From Actinomycetota bacterium (lineage in GTDB: Bacteria; Actinomycetota; Geothermincolia; Fen-727; Anoxymicrobiaceae): a stretch of 64,000 nt of DNA. Both the position numbers and the translations under genes were made by a program. Positions 15,265-23,536 of this stretch are shown in pieces. A model generated the notes under the pieces. It did not search any database. It saw only the letters and a list, made by a program, of their open reading frames with translations, and had not been told where the DNA came from. The stretch spans positions 1 to 64,000 of the forward strand of contig JAHJCO010000031.1 of the NCBI GenBank assembly GCA_018831265.1. The letters are read 5' to 3'. Each line of letters begins with the position of its first letter. Within the stretch, counting starts at the first letter, position 1.

Positions 15265-17018
15265 CGGTTCCACCTCCGGGCGAGCCGCTGCAACGCGCGC
15301 GGGAGGGGGAACCATGAGCCGGCGGGCTCCTGAGCGCGGACTTCAGTCCGGGGCTGCACCGGGTATTCAACTGTTGCTCCGCCCACGAAAGGCGCGAATC
15401 GCGCCGGATCCCCCGCGGACGGCCGGGCGGCCCTGTTCGCCAGGTACAACGCCATGACCAGCACGGCCGGCACCAGCAGGAAAGCGGCGCCCGCCTGCCC
15501 CCAGGTCTTGTAGAGGCCCTGCACCGCTTCGACCAGCGGGCCGCTGCCCTTGATCACGACCACCGGCCCAGCGAAGCCGCGCTCGAAGAGCAGGAAGGAC
15601 GCCCCCTCGGCGAAGTTAGTAGCCAGGAGCCCGGGGAAGAGCCCCAGAAGCAGCGAGGCGAGGCAGAGCCCCATCATCACCAGCGACTCTACGGCCTCGG
15701 GCCTGCGCGATCCCTTTGATGGCGCGTCGGAACCGTCGAAGAGCCCTGTCGCCAGCCTGATGGACGCCGCCGTGGCGAGCACGACGCCGGCGAGGACCGC
15801 CAGCACCGCAAGGGCATACGCCTGCTGGACGGACGCGCGTTCCAGCCCGGCGGCCACCAGCGTGGCGCCCGGGGGGAACCCGGCCAGCGGCGGCGCCCCC
15901 GACAGCGACAGGCCGGCCAGCAGCGTCGAGACGAGGGCTGCGGGGGCCAGCCTGGCGGAGAGCCCGTGGCCCTCCAGCACTGCGCTCCCGCGGCAGTCCG
16001 AGGCCGTGCCGGAAGCCATGAACGCGGCGGCCAGGGCGACGGGGCAGGCCATCAGGATAAAAAGGGTCGAACCCAGGCCCCCCCTCGAGAAGAGGGCCAG
16101 CCCCATCAACAGCAGGCCCCCCTGCATTGAGTAGATGCCCGCCAGGAACCCCCCCGCCGAGCCGGCCCGCAGCGCCGTCCATGCCCCGACCACCACGGTG
16201 ACGGCGGCCCAGGCGACGAGCCCCGGCCCCCAGTTCCCGGCGACCAGTCGCGCGAGCAGGACCGCGGCCACGACCAGCCGGAAGCCCGACAGGACGAAGT
16301 TCAAGACCCCGAGGAAGAGGGCGCTCCAGGCGGTGTCGGCCCCGTCCGCGACCTCCCGCAACCAGAAGGCGAACGGGAAGGCGCCAAGCCTCAACGCGGC
16401 CGCGGCCAGGAACAGGGCGACCACCGTCACCACCTGCGCCTCGGTCCCCCTGGTGAGCGGCGGCTGGATGAGGACCGCCTTCTCGGCCAGCAGGGACCTG
16501 CAGAGGACCGCCCCGAGCACGAAGAGAGCGTCGGAGGCGAGCCAGGCCAGCATTCCCCTGAAGGTGCGCCTCGTCGCGCCGGAGGCGGCCAGGCCGGCAA
16601 AGGCCAGCACCGTGACCGCTTCGGTGAAGATGACAAGTGAAGGCAGAGTCCGCGACAGCACCGCCAGCCCCGCGAACCCGATAGCCCCGGACATGCATGC
16701 ATGCAGCAATCCCGGGCGCTTTCCCTCGTCGCGCCGGAACCCGGCGTAGAGCACCACCGCGGCGCCGAGCAGGTTCACCATCAGGAACAGCGGGAAGGTG
16801 AAGCGGTCGAGCCGTATCGGCCCCCAGCGCACAGTTCGCTCGACGGTGAGGAACCCCGCCAGGAGCGCGAACCCGAACCCCGCCGTCGCTCCCGCGTACA
16901 AAGACGCGAAGAGCCGTCGCATGCGCCGAACACCACCCATCAGGAGGGCGGGTACGGCCAGGGCGAACGGCAGCACTATCGCGATCCCCAGCAGCAGGTC
17001 GGCGTTACGGGGCGTCAC
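15261..17018 (-). CDS. NuoL/M/N-like (Mrp antiporter-type) membrane subunit
   Basis: A 585-residue, highly hydrophobic protein with about 14 membrane segments, related to HyfB/NuoL/M/N ion-translocating subunits. Start GTG 17018 with GGAGGAG seven bases upstream, overlapping the preceding gene by 14 bp. The glutamate of helix 5 seems kept in VIFTEAVTVLAFAGL. The segment usually holding the proton-channel lysine and LPxAMxGPTPVSALLH reads GAFPFAFWLREVADGADTAW and lacks an obvious lysine or histidine, so pumping is uncertain. Typical later features LSLSGAPPLAGFPPG are present. The C-terminal tail around 15337-15350 is encoded by a copy of the GGACT-tc-AGTCC palindrome repeat. Confidence 0.8.
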   Translation of the reverse strand: MTPRNADLLLGIAIVLPFALAVPALLMGGVRRMRRLFASLYAGATAGFGFALLAGFLTVERTVRWGPIRLDRFTFPLFLMVNLLGAAVVLYAGFRRDEGKRPGLLHACMSGAIGFAGLAVLSRTLPSLVIFTEAVTVLAFAGLAASGATRRTFRGMLAWLASDALFVLGAVLCRSLLAEKAVLIQPPLTRGTEAQVVTVVALFLAAAALRLGAFPFAFWLREVADGADTAWSALFLGVLNFVLSGFRLVVAAVLLARLVAGNWGPGLVAWAAVTVVVGAWTALRAGSAGGFLAGIYSMQGGLLLMGLALFSRGGLGSTLFILMACPVALAAAFMASGTASDCRGSAVLEGHGLSARLAPAALVSTLLAGLSLSGAPPLAGFPPGATLVAAGLERASVQQAYALAVLAVLAGVVLATAASIRLATGLFDGSDAPSKGSRRPEAVESLVMMGLCLASLLLGLFPGLLATNFAEGASFLLFERGFAGPVVVIKGSGPLVEAVQGLYKTWGQAGAAFLLVPAVLVMALYLANRAARPSAGDPARFAPFVGGATVEYPVQPRTEVRAQEPAGSWFPLPRALQRLARRWNR

Positions 17019-17403
17019 GTCGCAACTCCTCCATCAGGCGCTCCGGTGTGACCGGGCAACCGGGCACCCGGGCGTCGGGCTTCAGCCAACCGGGCGGACC
17101 CGCTCCGCGTCGGGGTTCTGCGAACGGACCGTCTCCCAGCGCGCAGTCCCCCACCGCGATCAGCCTCGCCTCCCCCGGCGCTCCCGCCACGACCGCGAAG
17201 GCCTCCTCATCTGTGCCTCCGCAGGCGCACCCCGTGACCAGGACTACTCGCGCCTGGCGAGGCGAGCCGCACTCCACGGCCGGCGTTCGCTTCCCGGCGC
17301 CGTCACGCAGGAGGGAGTCCACGAGCAGGGCGCAGCCGCCGCACCCCCCGAGCCTGAGGTGGAACGCCGGTGGCTGCACGCGCCAGGGCAGGGGCAGGCT
17401 CAT
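17005..17403 (-). CDS. NuoB/hydrogenase small-subunit-like Fe-S protein
   Basis: A 132-residue homologue of NuoB and group 4 hydrogenase small subunits. All four ligands of the proximal [4Fe-4S] cluster are visible: CGGC (C21 and C24), GDCALG (C87) and VPGCPVTPE (C116). ATG 17403 overlaps the previous stop (ATGA). It is slightly shorter than typical small subunits (~150). With the large-subunit homologue it would form the peripheral electron-transfer unit of the membrane complex. No NuoI-type ferredoxin subunit or NuoC is encoded beside it, so the electron donor is not apparent. Confidence 0.85.
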   Translation of the reverse strand: MSLPLPWRVQPPAFHLRLGGCGGCALLVDSLLRDGAGKRTPAVECGSPRQARVVLVTGCACGGTDEEAFAVVAGAPGEARLIAVGDCALGDGPFAEPRRGAGPPGWLKPDARVPGCPVTPERLMEELRRDAP

Positions 17404-18341
17404 ATCCGCACCCCCACCCAGATCAGTACCAGACCGGCAAGGGAGAGCACGCCCCCCGCTCCCAGCGCCCGGAATGCCGCGCGCCTGGAGGCGGAGCGTG
17501 CGAAAAGGAGGTCGAGAACCCCCGCGAGCAGGACCAGTCCGGCCACCTTGAGCGCCCAGAACACCAGTCCGTACCAGGTGGACGCCGAGCCGGCGAGGAA
17601 CAGGGCGACCGGCAGGAGCGCCGAGAGGAACAGCGTGGCCCCCTCGCCCAGGCGGACAAGTGCCAGCGGGGCTCCGCTGACGTCCGAGATCGCACCCGAA
17701 GGCGGGTCGGACAGGAGCCCGCGCCCGAACGGCCTGAACCTGGCCAGCGTCACCATGCAGACGCAGACGGCCGCGAACGAGAGCGCGCCACCCGTCGCCA
17801 CGAGCGCTCCCCCGCCCTGCGCCGAGCCCAGCAGCGTCCCGTTGGCGACCTGCCAGTCCACCAGTGCCTGCACGGTCCACGCCCCGGTCCTCAGGTACAG
17901 GGCGGCGAGTACTATCCCCAGCGGAAGCGCCCACCCGAGAAGCGCCCACGCCTCGGCGGGGGCGTTCCGCCTCACCCGCGGGTTGGTGCTGGCGGCGAAG
18001 AGCAACAGGTCGGCGATACCGGCGAGCACCAGGAGCGAGAACAGCAGGGTCAGGTCCCCACGCACCATGCCGAACAGCACGCAGGAGGCCCATGACAACG
18101 CGGCGAGCTTCAGAACAGGCGCCAGCCACATGACGGCGTGCAGCGAGCCCCCCGCCGCGACGGTCTCTCCACGCATCGTCCGGGCCAGGTCCGGCACGGT
18201 CAGCGACGGCCCGCGCGCCGACCCGCCCAGCACGATCCCGGGCACCGAGCCGGCCAGTGACCTCGAAGCCACACCCGCGAAGGCGAGGAAGAGCATCCCG
18301 GGAAACAGCGCGAGGTAAGCGAGCTTTGCTACGAATGTCAT
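17400..18341 (-). CDS. NuoH/HyfC-like membrane anchor subunit
   Basis: A 313-residue membrane protein with about eight helices, homologous to NuoH/HyfC/EchB, the subunit that anchors the peripheral arm. Visible features are PGMLFLAFAGVASRS in helix 1, a Q/E-region equivalent LLSDPPSGAISDVSGAPLALVRLGEGATLFLS (shown in parts: GAISDVSGAPLALV, LGEGATLF) and repeated hydrophobic stretches to the end. It is the first gene of the four-gene module; GGAAGGAA lies about 11 bases before ATG. Its stop overlaps the next start by 4 bp. Divergent from family consensus, fitting an energy-converting hydrogenase-related (Ehr-like) complex rather than complex I. Confidence 0.75.
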   Translation of the reverse strand: MTFVAKLAYLALFPGMLFLAFAGVASRSLAGSVPGIVLGGSARGPSLTVPDLARTMRGETVAAGGSLHAVMWLAPVLKLAALSWASCVLFGMVRGDLTLLFSLLVLAGIADLLLFAASTNPRVRRNAPAEAWALLGWALPLGIVLAALYLRTGAWTVQALVDWQVANGTLLGSAQGGGALVATGGALSFAAVCVCMVTLARFRPFGRGLLSDPPSGAISDVSGAPLALVRLGEGATLFLSALLPVALFLAGSASTWYGLVFWALKVAGLVLLAGVLDLLFARSASRRAAFRALGAGGVLSLAGLVLIWVGVRI

Positions 18342-18659
18342 CCGCCACCGTTCCTTCCAGACATAAAAGGTGCCCCCAAGGGATTCAGGGTCCGTTCCGG
18401 ACGAGCCGACCCGTTTTCCTTAAAACCTCTTGAGGGCTAGTAGAATCTATAAAAATAAGTCGCGCCAGTCAAGGCATGCCGTGCGTTTTCGCCGCATTAT
18501 CACGCGGTTTCTTTATTCAGCCGGGATTTCATTGCGATCCCCCTGCGATTGGGCTCGGACTCCCCGCGGTCGGGCCGGGACTACAGTCCCGGACTCACCG
18601 AGCTCCTCCAACAACGCGTTCGAATATAATTGCGTCACCATATCGCATCGAGGAGCAGC
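18342..18659. promoter_or_regulatory. Divergent intergenic region with hairpin and -10-like box
   Basis: The 318-bp gap between the complex-I-like module and the GGDEF gene must hold promoters for both. It contains the palindrome CCGGGACT-ac-AGTCCCGG (18575-18592) of the short-hairpin class. TATAAT at 18625-18630 lies 30 bp before the GGDEF start, with no good -35. The part near 18430-18520 is relatively AT-rich and could hold the leftward promoter, but no clear match was found. Confidence 0.4.
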
Positions 18660-19991
18660 ATGCACGAGAGTGTCGTAGCAATTGTCAACCGGCCCGGACC
18701 AGCGGACCTCGAACTGCTGGAGAGGCTTGCCACGCGCCTGAACCTGCTCTACGTGGCCGTCCTCTCGCCCGGTGACCGCGAGACTGCCGACTGGTTCTCC
18801 GAGCGTGGGGTCCGGCAGCACGGTGAACTCGCCGCCGTCCCGGAGCCCTCCCCCGGCGCCCTGCTGCTTCACCTGGCAGACGCGGGGCCAGGGGAAGAGG
18901 TATACCGGGAAGCCGCCTCGCGCGGCATGTCCGTGATGACCCGCGAGGCGGTCCTGGCGCTCGCGGGCGACCAGCCCGGCGCGCTCTCCCGCACGGCGAT
19001 GGTGGAGCGGTTCCGGCGCCTGCTCGACGACTACTTCCCAACATCGAAGAGCACCTCGACCACGGTCAAGCTCGCGGCCTGCCTGGCGGAGGTGGCCACC
19101 CTCTGGGGAGCCACGGGTGTCGCCCTGTTCGCGCGCGAGGGGGACCCGGGCGTGCTCAGGTTGCTGGAGCAGCGGGGCCTCGGCCTTCCCCGCGACTTCG
19201 AGTTCGCCCCCGACGAAGGCACCGCGATGGGCCGCGCCTGCGCCTCCGGCGGAGCGGAGGTCATAGGGGACCTCTCCTCCGATGAGGGAGAGCAGCTCCC
19301 GGGCGTCCTCGGTGGAAGCGCCGCCTGCGTCCCGGTAGGGTCCGGCCCCGGCGGCACGGGGGTCCTGCTGGTGTTCTCCGACAAGCCGGACATGTTCGCG
19401 GCCTCGGACCTCTCGGCACTGACGGTCTTCGCCTACTACGCGGCGCTGCTGCTGGCCTACGACGAGCTGGGCGAGAGGCTGGGTGACAACCTGCTCACCG
19501 ACGCGCTCACGGGACTGCTCAATCGCAGGCAGTTCGCGACCAGGCTCGAGCAGGAGGTCTTGAGGGCGCAGCGCTACGCGCTCACGGTGACGCTGGTGCT
19601 GTTCTCGGTGGATAACTTCCGCGAGTACGTCGCGGCCTGCGGGGACATGCTGGGGAACCTGGCGCTCTCGGACATCGCGGCTATCTTGAGCCGGGGCACC
19701 CGCGAGGTGGACCTGGCCGCCCGCGTCGCCGACGACCGCTTCGCGGCGATCCTCCCGGAGACCAACCGGCTCGGCGCCCTGCAGCTGGCCTACAGGCTCC
19801 GCTCGGACGTCGCCTCCTACCCGTTCCCCACCGCCGAGGACGGCCCCGCGGTGCCCCTCGGCCTGAGCGCCGGCCTCGCGAGCTTCCCGTCCAGCGCCGC
19901 CGACACGAAGGAACTGCTCGCGCGGGCCGAAGAAGCCCTCCAGTCAGCCATCAAGCGCGGCCCCAACACGATCAAGCTGTACGACGAGTAG
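18660..19991 (+). CDS. GAF-type plus degenerate GGDEF domain protein
   Basis: A 443-residue cytoplasmic protein. Start ATG 18660 follows GAGGAGC; an upstream ATG at 18630 lacks a site. The first ~110 residues are of unknown fold, ~115-265 look like a GAF sensor domain (WGATGVALFAREG ... CVPVGSGPGGTGVLLVFS), and ~280-443 a diguanylate cyclase domain beginning DALTGLLNRRQF. The catalytic GGDEF signature reads VADDRF, so the glycines and the metal-binding pattern are altered; cyclase activity is improbable. Such degenerate domains often act as c-di-GMP or GTP receptors or as dimerisation modules. Single gene. Confidence 0.8.
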   Translation: MHESVVAIVNRPGPADLELLERLATRLNLLYVAVLSPGDRETADWFSERGVRQHGELAAVPEPSPGALLLHLADAGPGEEVYREAASRGMSVMTREAVLALAGDQPGALSRTAMVERFRRLLDDYFPTSKSTSTTVKLAACLAEVATLWGATGVALFAREGDPGVLRLLEQRGLGLPRDFEFAPDEGTAMGRACASGGAEVIGDLSSDEGEQLPGVLGGSAACVPVGSGPGGTGVLLVFSDKPDMFAASDLSALTVFAYYAALLLAYDELGERLGDNLLTDALTGLLNRRQFATRLEQEVLRAQRYALTVTLVLFSVDNFREYVAACGDMLGNLALSDIAAILSRGTREVDLAARVADDRFAAILPETNRLGALQLAYRLRSDVASYPFPTAEDGPAVPLGLSAGLASFPSSAADTKELLARAEEALQSAIKRGPNTIKLYDE

Positions 19992-20046
19992 TCCTGGACT
20001 CGGTACCACGGGATAAGCGTGTGGACTCAGATATCGGCCGAGTGGG

Positions 20047-21177
20047 CTACTTCCACCAGGAGGGGCGCCTGGTGACGTCCCAGCCGGGGTTGCCGCTGGC
20101 CTTGATGACGTAGACCGGGGTGCCGACCTCCACCATCTCGAAGAGCGCTTCGGCGTCCTTGATGTACATGCGGATGCAGCCGTGGGACGCGGCCGTTCCG
20201 ATGGACCCGGAGCTGGGGGTCCCGTGGATGAACTCGCCGTTCACGTTCAGGCCCATCGCCCGCGTGCCCAGCGGGTTGCCGGGTCCCGGCGGTATGTAGG
20301 CCGGCATGCCGCCCGACCACCACGAGTTCGGGTTGTACCAGCCCGGGTTCTTGCTCTTGCTGACTATCTTCCAGAGACCCACCTGGGTCGGGAACGTCGG
20401 CGAGCCGTGGGCCACGGGGAACTGGGCGATCGGCTTCTCGCGGTCGTAGACAGTCAATGTAAAGCTCCCGAGGTTGATGATCAGGAACCTGCCGAACACC
20501 GAGTCCTGGAGCCCCGCGGGAACCCTGCCCACCTTTACGTTGACCGTCCGGTTCGTGGTCTTGAGCGCGGCGTCGGTGTCCTTGACGAGCTGGTCCATGG
20601 GGCAGTTGCGCCCGGTCTTGGCCGCCACGATCACGGGCGTCCCGCTGGTGACGTCGACGTAGGCGTCCTGCGGGTGCCGATTTATCGAGTTGATGGTGGT
20701 GTCGAGCCAGGACTGGACCGCCGAGCGGTCTCCACTGGTCAGCAGACCTATATTGATCTCCTTGGGTCGGCTGACGAACCGCCTCCCCATCCGCTCCCAG
20801 AGCGGCACGCTCCAGGCCTTGCTGTAGGCCTCGTCTACCATCTTGTCGTACTCGAGCATGAGGCCTATCTGCTCGGGCGGTATCTGGTACTTCTCGTCGT
20901 CTATGGCCAGCGTAAGGGGCTTGCTCGCCACGTCGGCCAGCTCCTCCTCACACTTGGCGATGGCCTCGGTCTTGCTCAGGCCCGAGACGTCAACCCCCAC
21001 CACGCTGACTCCCGCGGGGAAGGACCCGAACGCGAAGACGTCCTGGAACAGCAGGAAGAGTGATATCCCGAGGACGAGGGCCGCCAGGATCACCGCGCCG
21101 AGGATGAGCATCAAGCGGGAGAGCCTCTTGCCCTCGAGCCACCCCGCCGAGCGCGCGGGAACGCTTATCGCCTTCAA
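20047..21177 (-). CDS. L,D-transpeptidase (YkuD) with peptidoglycan-binding domain
   Basis: A 376-residue membrane-anchored cell-wall enzyme starting at TTG 21177 behind GAAGGGAT. One membrane helix (~21-46) is followed by a VanW/PG-binding-4-type region (GVDVSGLSKTEAIAKCEEEL) and a C-terminal YkuD domain from ~235. The catalytic site is visible as IHGTPSSGSIGTAASHGCIR, with the nucleophilic cysteine in SHGC and the two histidines. It would form 3-3 cross-links or attach proteins in peptidoglycan outside the membrane. Fits a Gram-positive-type envelope. Monocistronic. Confidence 0.92.
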   Translation of the reverse strand: MKAISVPARSAGWLEGKRLSRLMLILGAVILAALVLGISLFLLFQDVFAFGSFPAGVSVVGVDVSGLSKTEAIAKCEEELADVASKPLTLAIDDEKYQIPPEQIGLMLEYDKMVDEAYSKAWSVPLWERMGRRFVSRPKEINIGLLTSGDRSAVQSWLDTTINSINRHPQDAYVDVTSGTPVIVAAKTGRNCPMDQLVKDTDAALKTTNRTVNVKVGRVPAGLQDSVFGRFLIINLGSFTLTVYDREKPIAQFPVAHGSPTFPTQVGLWKIVSKSKNPGWYNPNSWWSGGMPAYIPPGPGNPLGTRAMGLNVNGEFIHGTPSSGSIGTAASHGCIRMYIKDAEALFEMVEVGTPVYVIKASGNPGWDVTRRPSWWK

Positions 21178-21289
21178 CGGTAGATCCCTTCAGTCAGCCT
21201 CGTGCAACATCTGCCGTATTATACAGATGGTACGGCTCACCAACAATGTTAAACGCAGGTCCGTCTCTATCTTTTGCCCCGGTCCGGCA

Positions 21290-21985
21290 TTATCCTTCAG
21301 CCGGGGCATTCATGCAGGCCTCTGTGGCCCCCAGTATTTTACGCGCGCGCTCCCGTTTTAGCCCCGTCAGGGACCCGATTTCTTCGCGCAGGGCCGAATC
21401 CAGCTCCCGGTTGGCGGCCGTCGCCTCGCTCCCGCCGATGCTCCCCAGGGCCCTGACCCCCGCGTAGACCTTCCCCCAGGTTTCGGACCCGGTGGCATCT
21501 CCGGCGGTGACACGGTCGTGGAGATAGCCCGCCAGGAGCCCGACGGCGGTGGGCTCGCGGCGCTCGCCGTAGGTCCGGATCGCGTTGTGGTCCAGGCAGC
21601 CTCGCGAGACCAGGCGGGCGGCGTACCCCCCGGGATCGAGGGAATCGAGTATCTTACGTGCGGCCGAGACGACCTTCCTGTTCTCCGCGCAGATGAACTC
21701 CTCGAGGGTGTTCGCGTAGCGTTCGGGGGACTGGACACTCCGGAGGGCGCGCAAGGCGGCAATCCTGACCTCGGGCCGCTCTCCCCAGCGGTCGCGGGCT
21801 AGCGTGAGCAGCGCGAGGCCCGCCTTGTCCCCCCCGACCTCGCCGAGCCGCTCGGCGGCCAGGATCCTCACCTGCACCTCCGGGCTACCCAGCGCGTCCA
21901 GCAGGTAGGCAGTGTCGCCCCTCCGCGCCGCGTCCTCCAGGTCGGCGGACAGCGCGCCGCCCTCCTGTTCGCCCTTCTCGCTCAT
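21290..21985 (-). CDS. HEAT-repeat-like helical protein
   Basis: A protein of about 231 residues with HEAT/PBS-lyase-type repeats: LLDALGSPEVQVRILAAERL, RWGERPEVRIAALRALRSV and later helical pairs. Such solenoids mediate protein-protein contacts; no catalytic motif is visible. The start at 21985 (MSEKGEQEGG) is chosen because sequence further upstream encodes only the translated tandem repeat at 22011-22162; the ribosome site is weak. It may therefore be expressed from a promoter close to, or disrupted by, that repeat. Confidence 0.65.
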   Translation of the reverse strand: MSEKGEQEGGALSADLEDAARRGDTAYLLDALGSPEVQVRILAAERLGEVGGDKAGLALLTLARDRWGERPEVRIAALRALRSVQSPERYANTLEEFICAENRKVVSAARKILDSLDPGGYAARLVSRGCLDHNAIRTYGERREPTAVGLLAGYLHDRVTAGDATGSETWGKVYAGVRALGSIGGSEATAANRELDSALREEIGSLTGLKRERARKILGATEACMNAPAEG

Positions 21986-22010
21986 GCCCGGCATTATCGC
22001 ACGAATCACC

Positions 22011-22162
22011 GCCAGATCCCCTACTCCCATCCACCCAACGTGTAGCCCGCCACATCCCCTACTCCCATCCACCCAACGTCTAGCCCGCCACATCCCTACT
22101 CCCATCCACCCAACGTATAACCCGCCACATCCCCGACTCCCGGCCACCCAACGTCTATGACC
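22011..22162. repeat. Four tandem 37-39-bp repeats
   Basis: Four head-to-tail units begin at 22011, 22049, 22087 and 22124 (38, 38, 37 and 39 bp), each of form GCCACATCCCCTACTCCC then ATCCACCCAACGTCTAGCC. The last unit is the left flank of the MITE-like element at 22163-22253 and also occurs singly at 36276-36314 next to the second copy of that element. So the array is an amplification of the element's own end rather than an independent satellite. It is not CRISPR-like: there are no unique spacers. Confidence 0.75.
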
Positions 22163-22253
22163 GTGGGGTCGGAGGTTTGCAGTGCCGTTGGATTACGCCG
22201 ATTTTCCACCAGGACATTACGCAATGAAAACCTCCGACGCCACTCCATATTAC
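22124..22253. mobile_element. MITE-like element, copy A
   Basis: A 39-bp left flank is followed by imperfect inverted repeats GTGGGGTCGGAGGTTTGCA (22163-22181) and its partner (22225-22243, two mismatches) enclosing ~43 bp, then CACTCCATATTAC. Copy B at 36276-36406 shares both flanks and the arms but has a different centre. Too short to code for a transposase; probably mobilised in trans. Confidence 0.6.
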
Positions 22254-22437
22254 CAACCGCCACCCCGTGATATGGCGTTAAATCAGCATTTATCGTGATT
22301 GATATGCTTATAATCCGCTTTAAACCGGGTATATTGCGACGTGCCGATCAACGAATCCTTTGCTGGAGCGCGCCGGCGCTTGAATCGGCACAAGGGTTCG
22401 CCTATACTTTTAGCGTATCCCCTTTGGGGGAGGTTGT
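22254..22437. promoter_or_regulatory. Leader of the 3D-domain gene
   Basis: This 184-bp region is AT-rich near 22270-22330 and includes TTATAAT-like sequence around 22306-22312, a possible -10. A c-di-AMP (ydaO-type) riboswitch is often found before such wall genes, so I looked for its conserved GGGGAACC-type core and did not find it. No other RNA element was recognised. Confidence 0.3.
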
Positions 22438-23460
22438 TTGAAGAGAACCACCGGACACAGGAAGAATAGCGATCGAAACGCCCCGCCGACCGGCGGGTTT
22501 GCTTTCACGCGCTCATTCGCGCTCATGCTGGTCGTAATCCTTGCCGCCGCGCTGCCCGCCGTCGCTCCCCGGGCCGTATCCGTGGGGTCCGCGCTCGCCC
22601 AGACCGCCCCGGGCTCACAGGACACGGACTCGCTGGTACGGGAGCTGGTCACGCTCGACTCGGAGATCGGCGACCTCGACTCGCGCACGGCTGAGCTGGA
22701 GGCGCGCTCCGAGGAGCTGGGCGCACTCATCGAGCAGACGGACGCCGACGTCGAGGCCAACCGGGAGCGGCTGGCCTCCAGGCGGGCGGTCCTCACCGCG
22801 CGGGCCCGCAGCATCTACATCAACGGACGCAGCAACGGCCTGCTGCTCCTTTTCACCAGCGACGACTTCTCCGATTTCCTGGAGGGGCAGGAGCTGCTCA
22901 AGAAGGTCAGCCGCAGCGACGCGGCGCTGGTAAAGCAGACCAAGGAGCAGGCCCGGGAGCTTGCCGGCTCCCTCTCCGAGCTGAAGGCTCAGAAGAAGGA
23001 GGTCGACGAGGTGGCCTCCGACATCAAGTCCAGGCGCGAGAGGCTCGCCGACCGTAAGGCCGACCGCCAGCAGGTCCTGGCGCGGGCAGGCGAGCGGCAG
23101 GAGCAGGTCCAGCAGCAGTCGGCCGGCGTCGAGCAGAAGATGCAGGATCTCAACCCGCCGGAGGTGACCGGCCGTCCGACCGGCAAGGTCTTCACAATGG
23201 TGGCCACGGCGTACTCACCCGAGGAGCCGGGCCTGAGCGACAGCACCGCCACGGGGCTCAAGGCCCAGAGGGGCGTGGTCGCGGTCGATCCGCGCGTCAT
23301 CCCGCTCGGTACGCGCGTGAACGTGGAAGGCTACGGCAACGCCATTGCGGCCGACACCGGCGGCGCCATCAAGGGGATGCGCATCGATCTCTGCTTTGAT
23401 ACCCTCGCCGAGTGCAACGCCTACGGCAGGCGCACGGTAAGGGTGGAGATCCTGGACTGA
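22438..23460 (+). CDS. Secreted coiled-coil protein with C-terminal 3D domain
   Basis: A 340-residue exported protein starting at TTG 22438 behind GGGGGAGG. A signal peptide or anchor helix lies at ~24-55 (FALMLVVILAAALPAVA ... ALAQ). A long coiled coil follows (residues ~62-235, heptads such as RTAELEARSEELGALIEQ), like the N-terminal part of CwlO/NlpC-type hydrolases. Residues ~250-340 are a 3D (three-aspartate) domain: MVATAYSPEEPG, VVAVDPRVIPLGTRV, AADTGGAIKGMRIDLCF. The three aspartates form a lytic-transglycosylase-like site as in YuiC and resuscitation-promoting factors. It probably remodels peptidoglycan outside the cell. Confidence 0.88.
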   Translation: MKRTTGHRKNSDRNAPPTGGFAFTRSFALMLVVILAAALPAVAPRAVSVGSALAQTAPGSQDTDSLVRELVTLDSEIGDLDSRTAELEARSEELGALIEQTDADVEANRERLASRRAVLTARARSIYINGRSNGLLLLFTSDDFSDFLEGQELLKKVSRSDAALVKQTKEQARELAGSLSELKAQKKEVDEVASDIKSRRERLADRKADRQQVLARAGERQEQVQQQSAGVEQKMQDLNPPEVTGRPTGKVFTMVATAYSPEEPGLSDSTATGLKAQRGVVAVDPRVIPLGTRVNVEGYGNAIAADTGGAIKGMRIDLCFDTLAECNAYGRRTVRVEILD

Positions 23461-23473
23461 ACAATGATCGGGC

Positions 23474-23518
23474 CGGGACTTCAGTCCCGCTCTTCTCGTC
23501 CGCGGACTGAAGTCCGCG
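23474..23518. terminator. Paired hairpins between convergent genes
   Basis: CGGGACT-tc-AGTCCCG (23474-23489) and CGCGGACT-ga-AGTCCGCG (23501-23518) fill the gap between the convergent 3D-domain and dinG genes. Position suggests bidirectional termination, although no T-run follows. Both belong to the CT-nn-AG palindrome class; the second recurs, with its flank GCGCTCA, inside the coding sequence at 15337. Confidence 0.5.
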
Positions 23519-23536
23519 CCCAAGCTCCTAACGCAT

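Noticed and set aside
22011..22162. CRISPR-like array of four repeats
   Set aside because: Units are contiguous 37-39-bp tandem copies with no unique spacers, and the last unit is part of a MITE-like element; no cas genes are nearby.
22254..22437. c-di-AMP (ydaO) riboswitch upstream of the 3D-domain gene
   Set aside because: Gene context fits, but the conserved GGGGAACC-type core and three-stem pattern were not seen.
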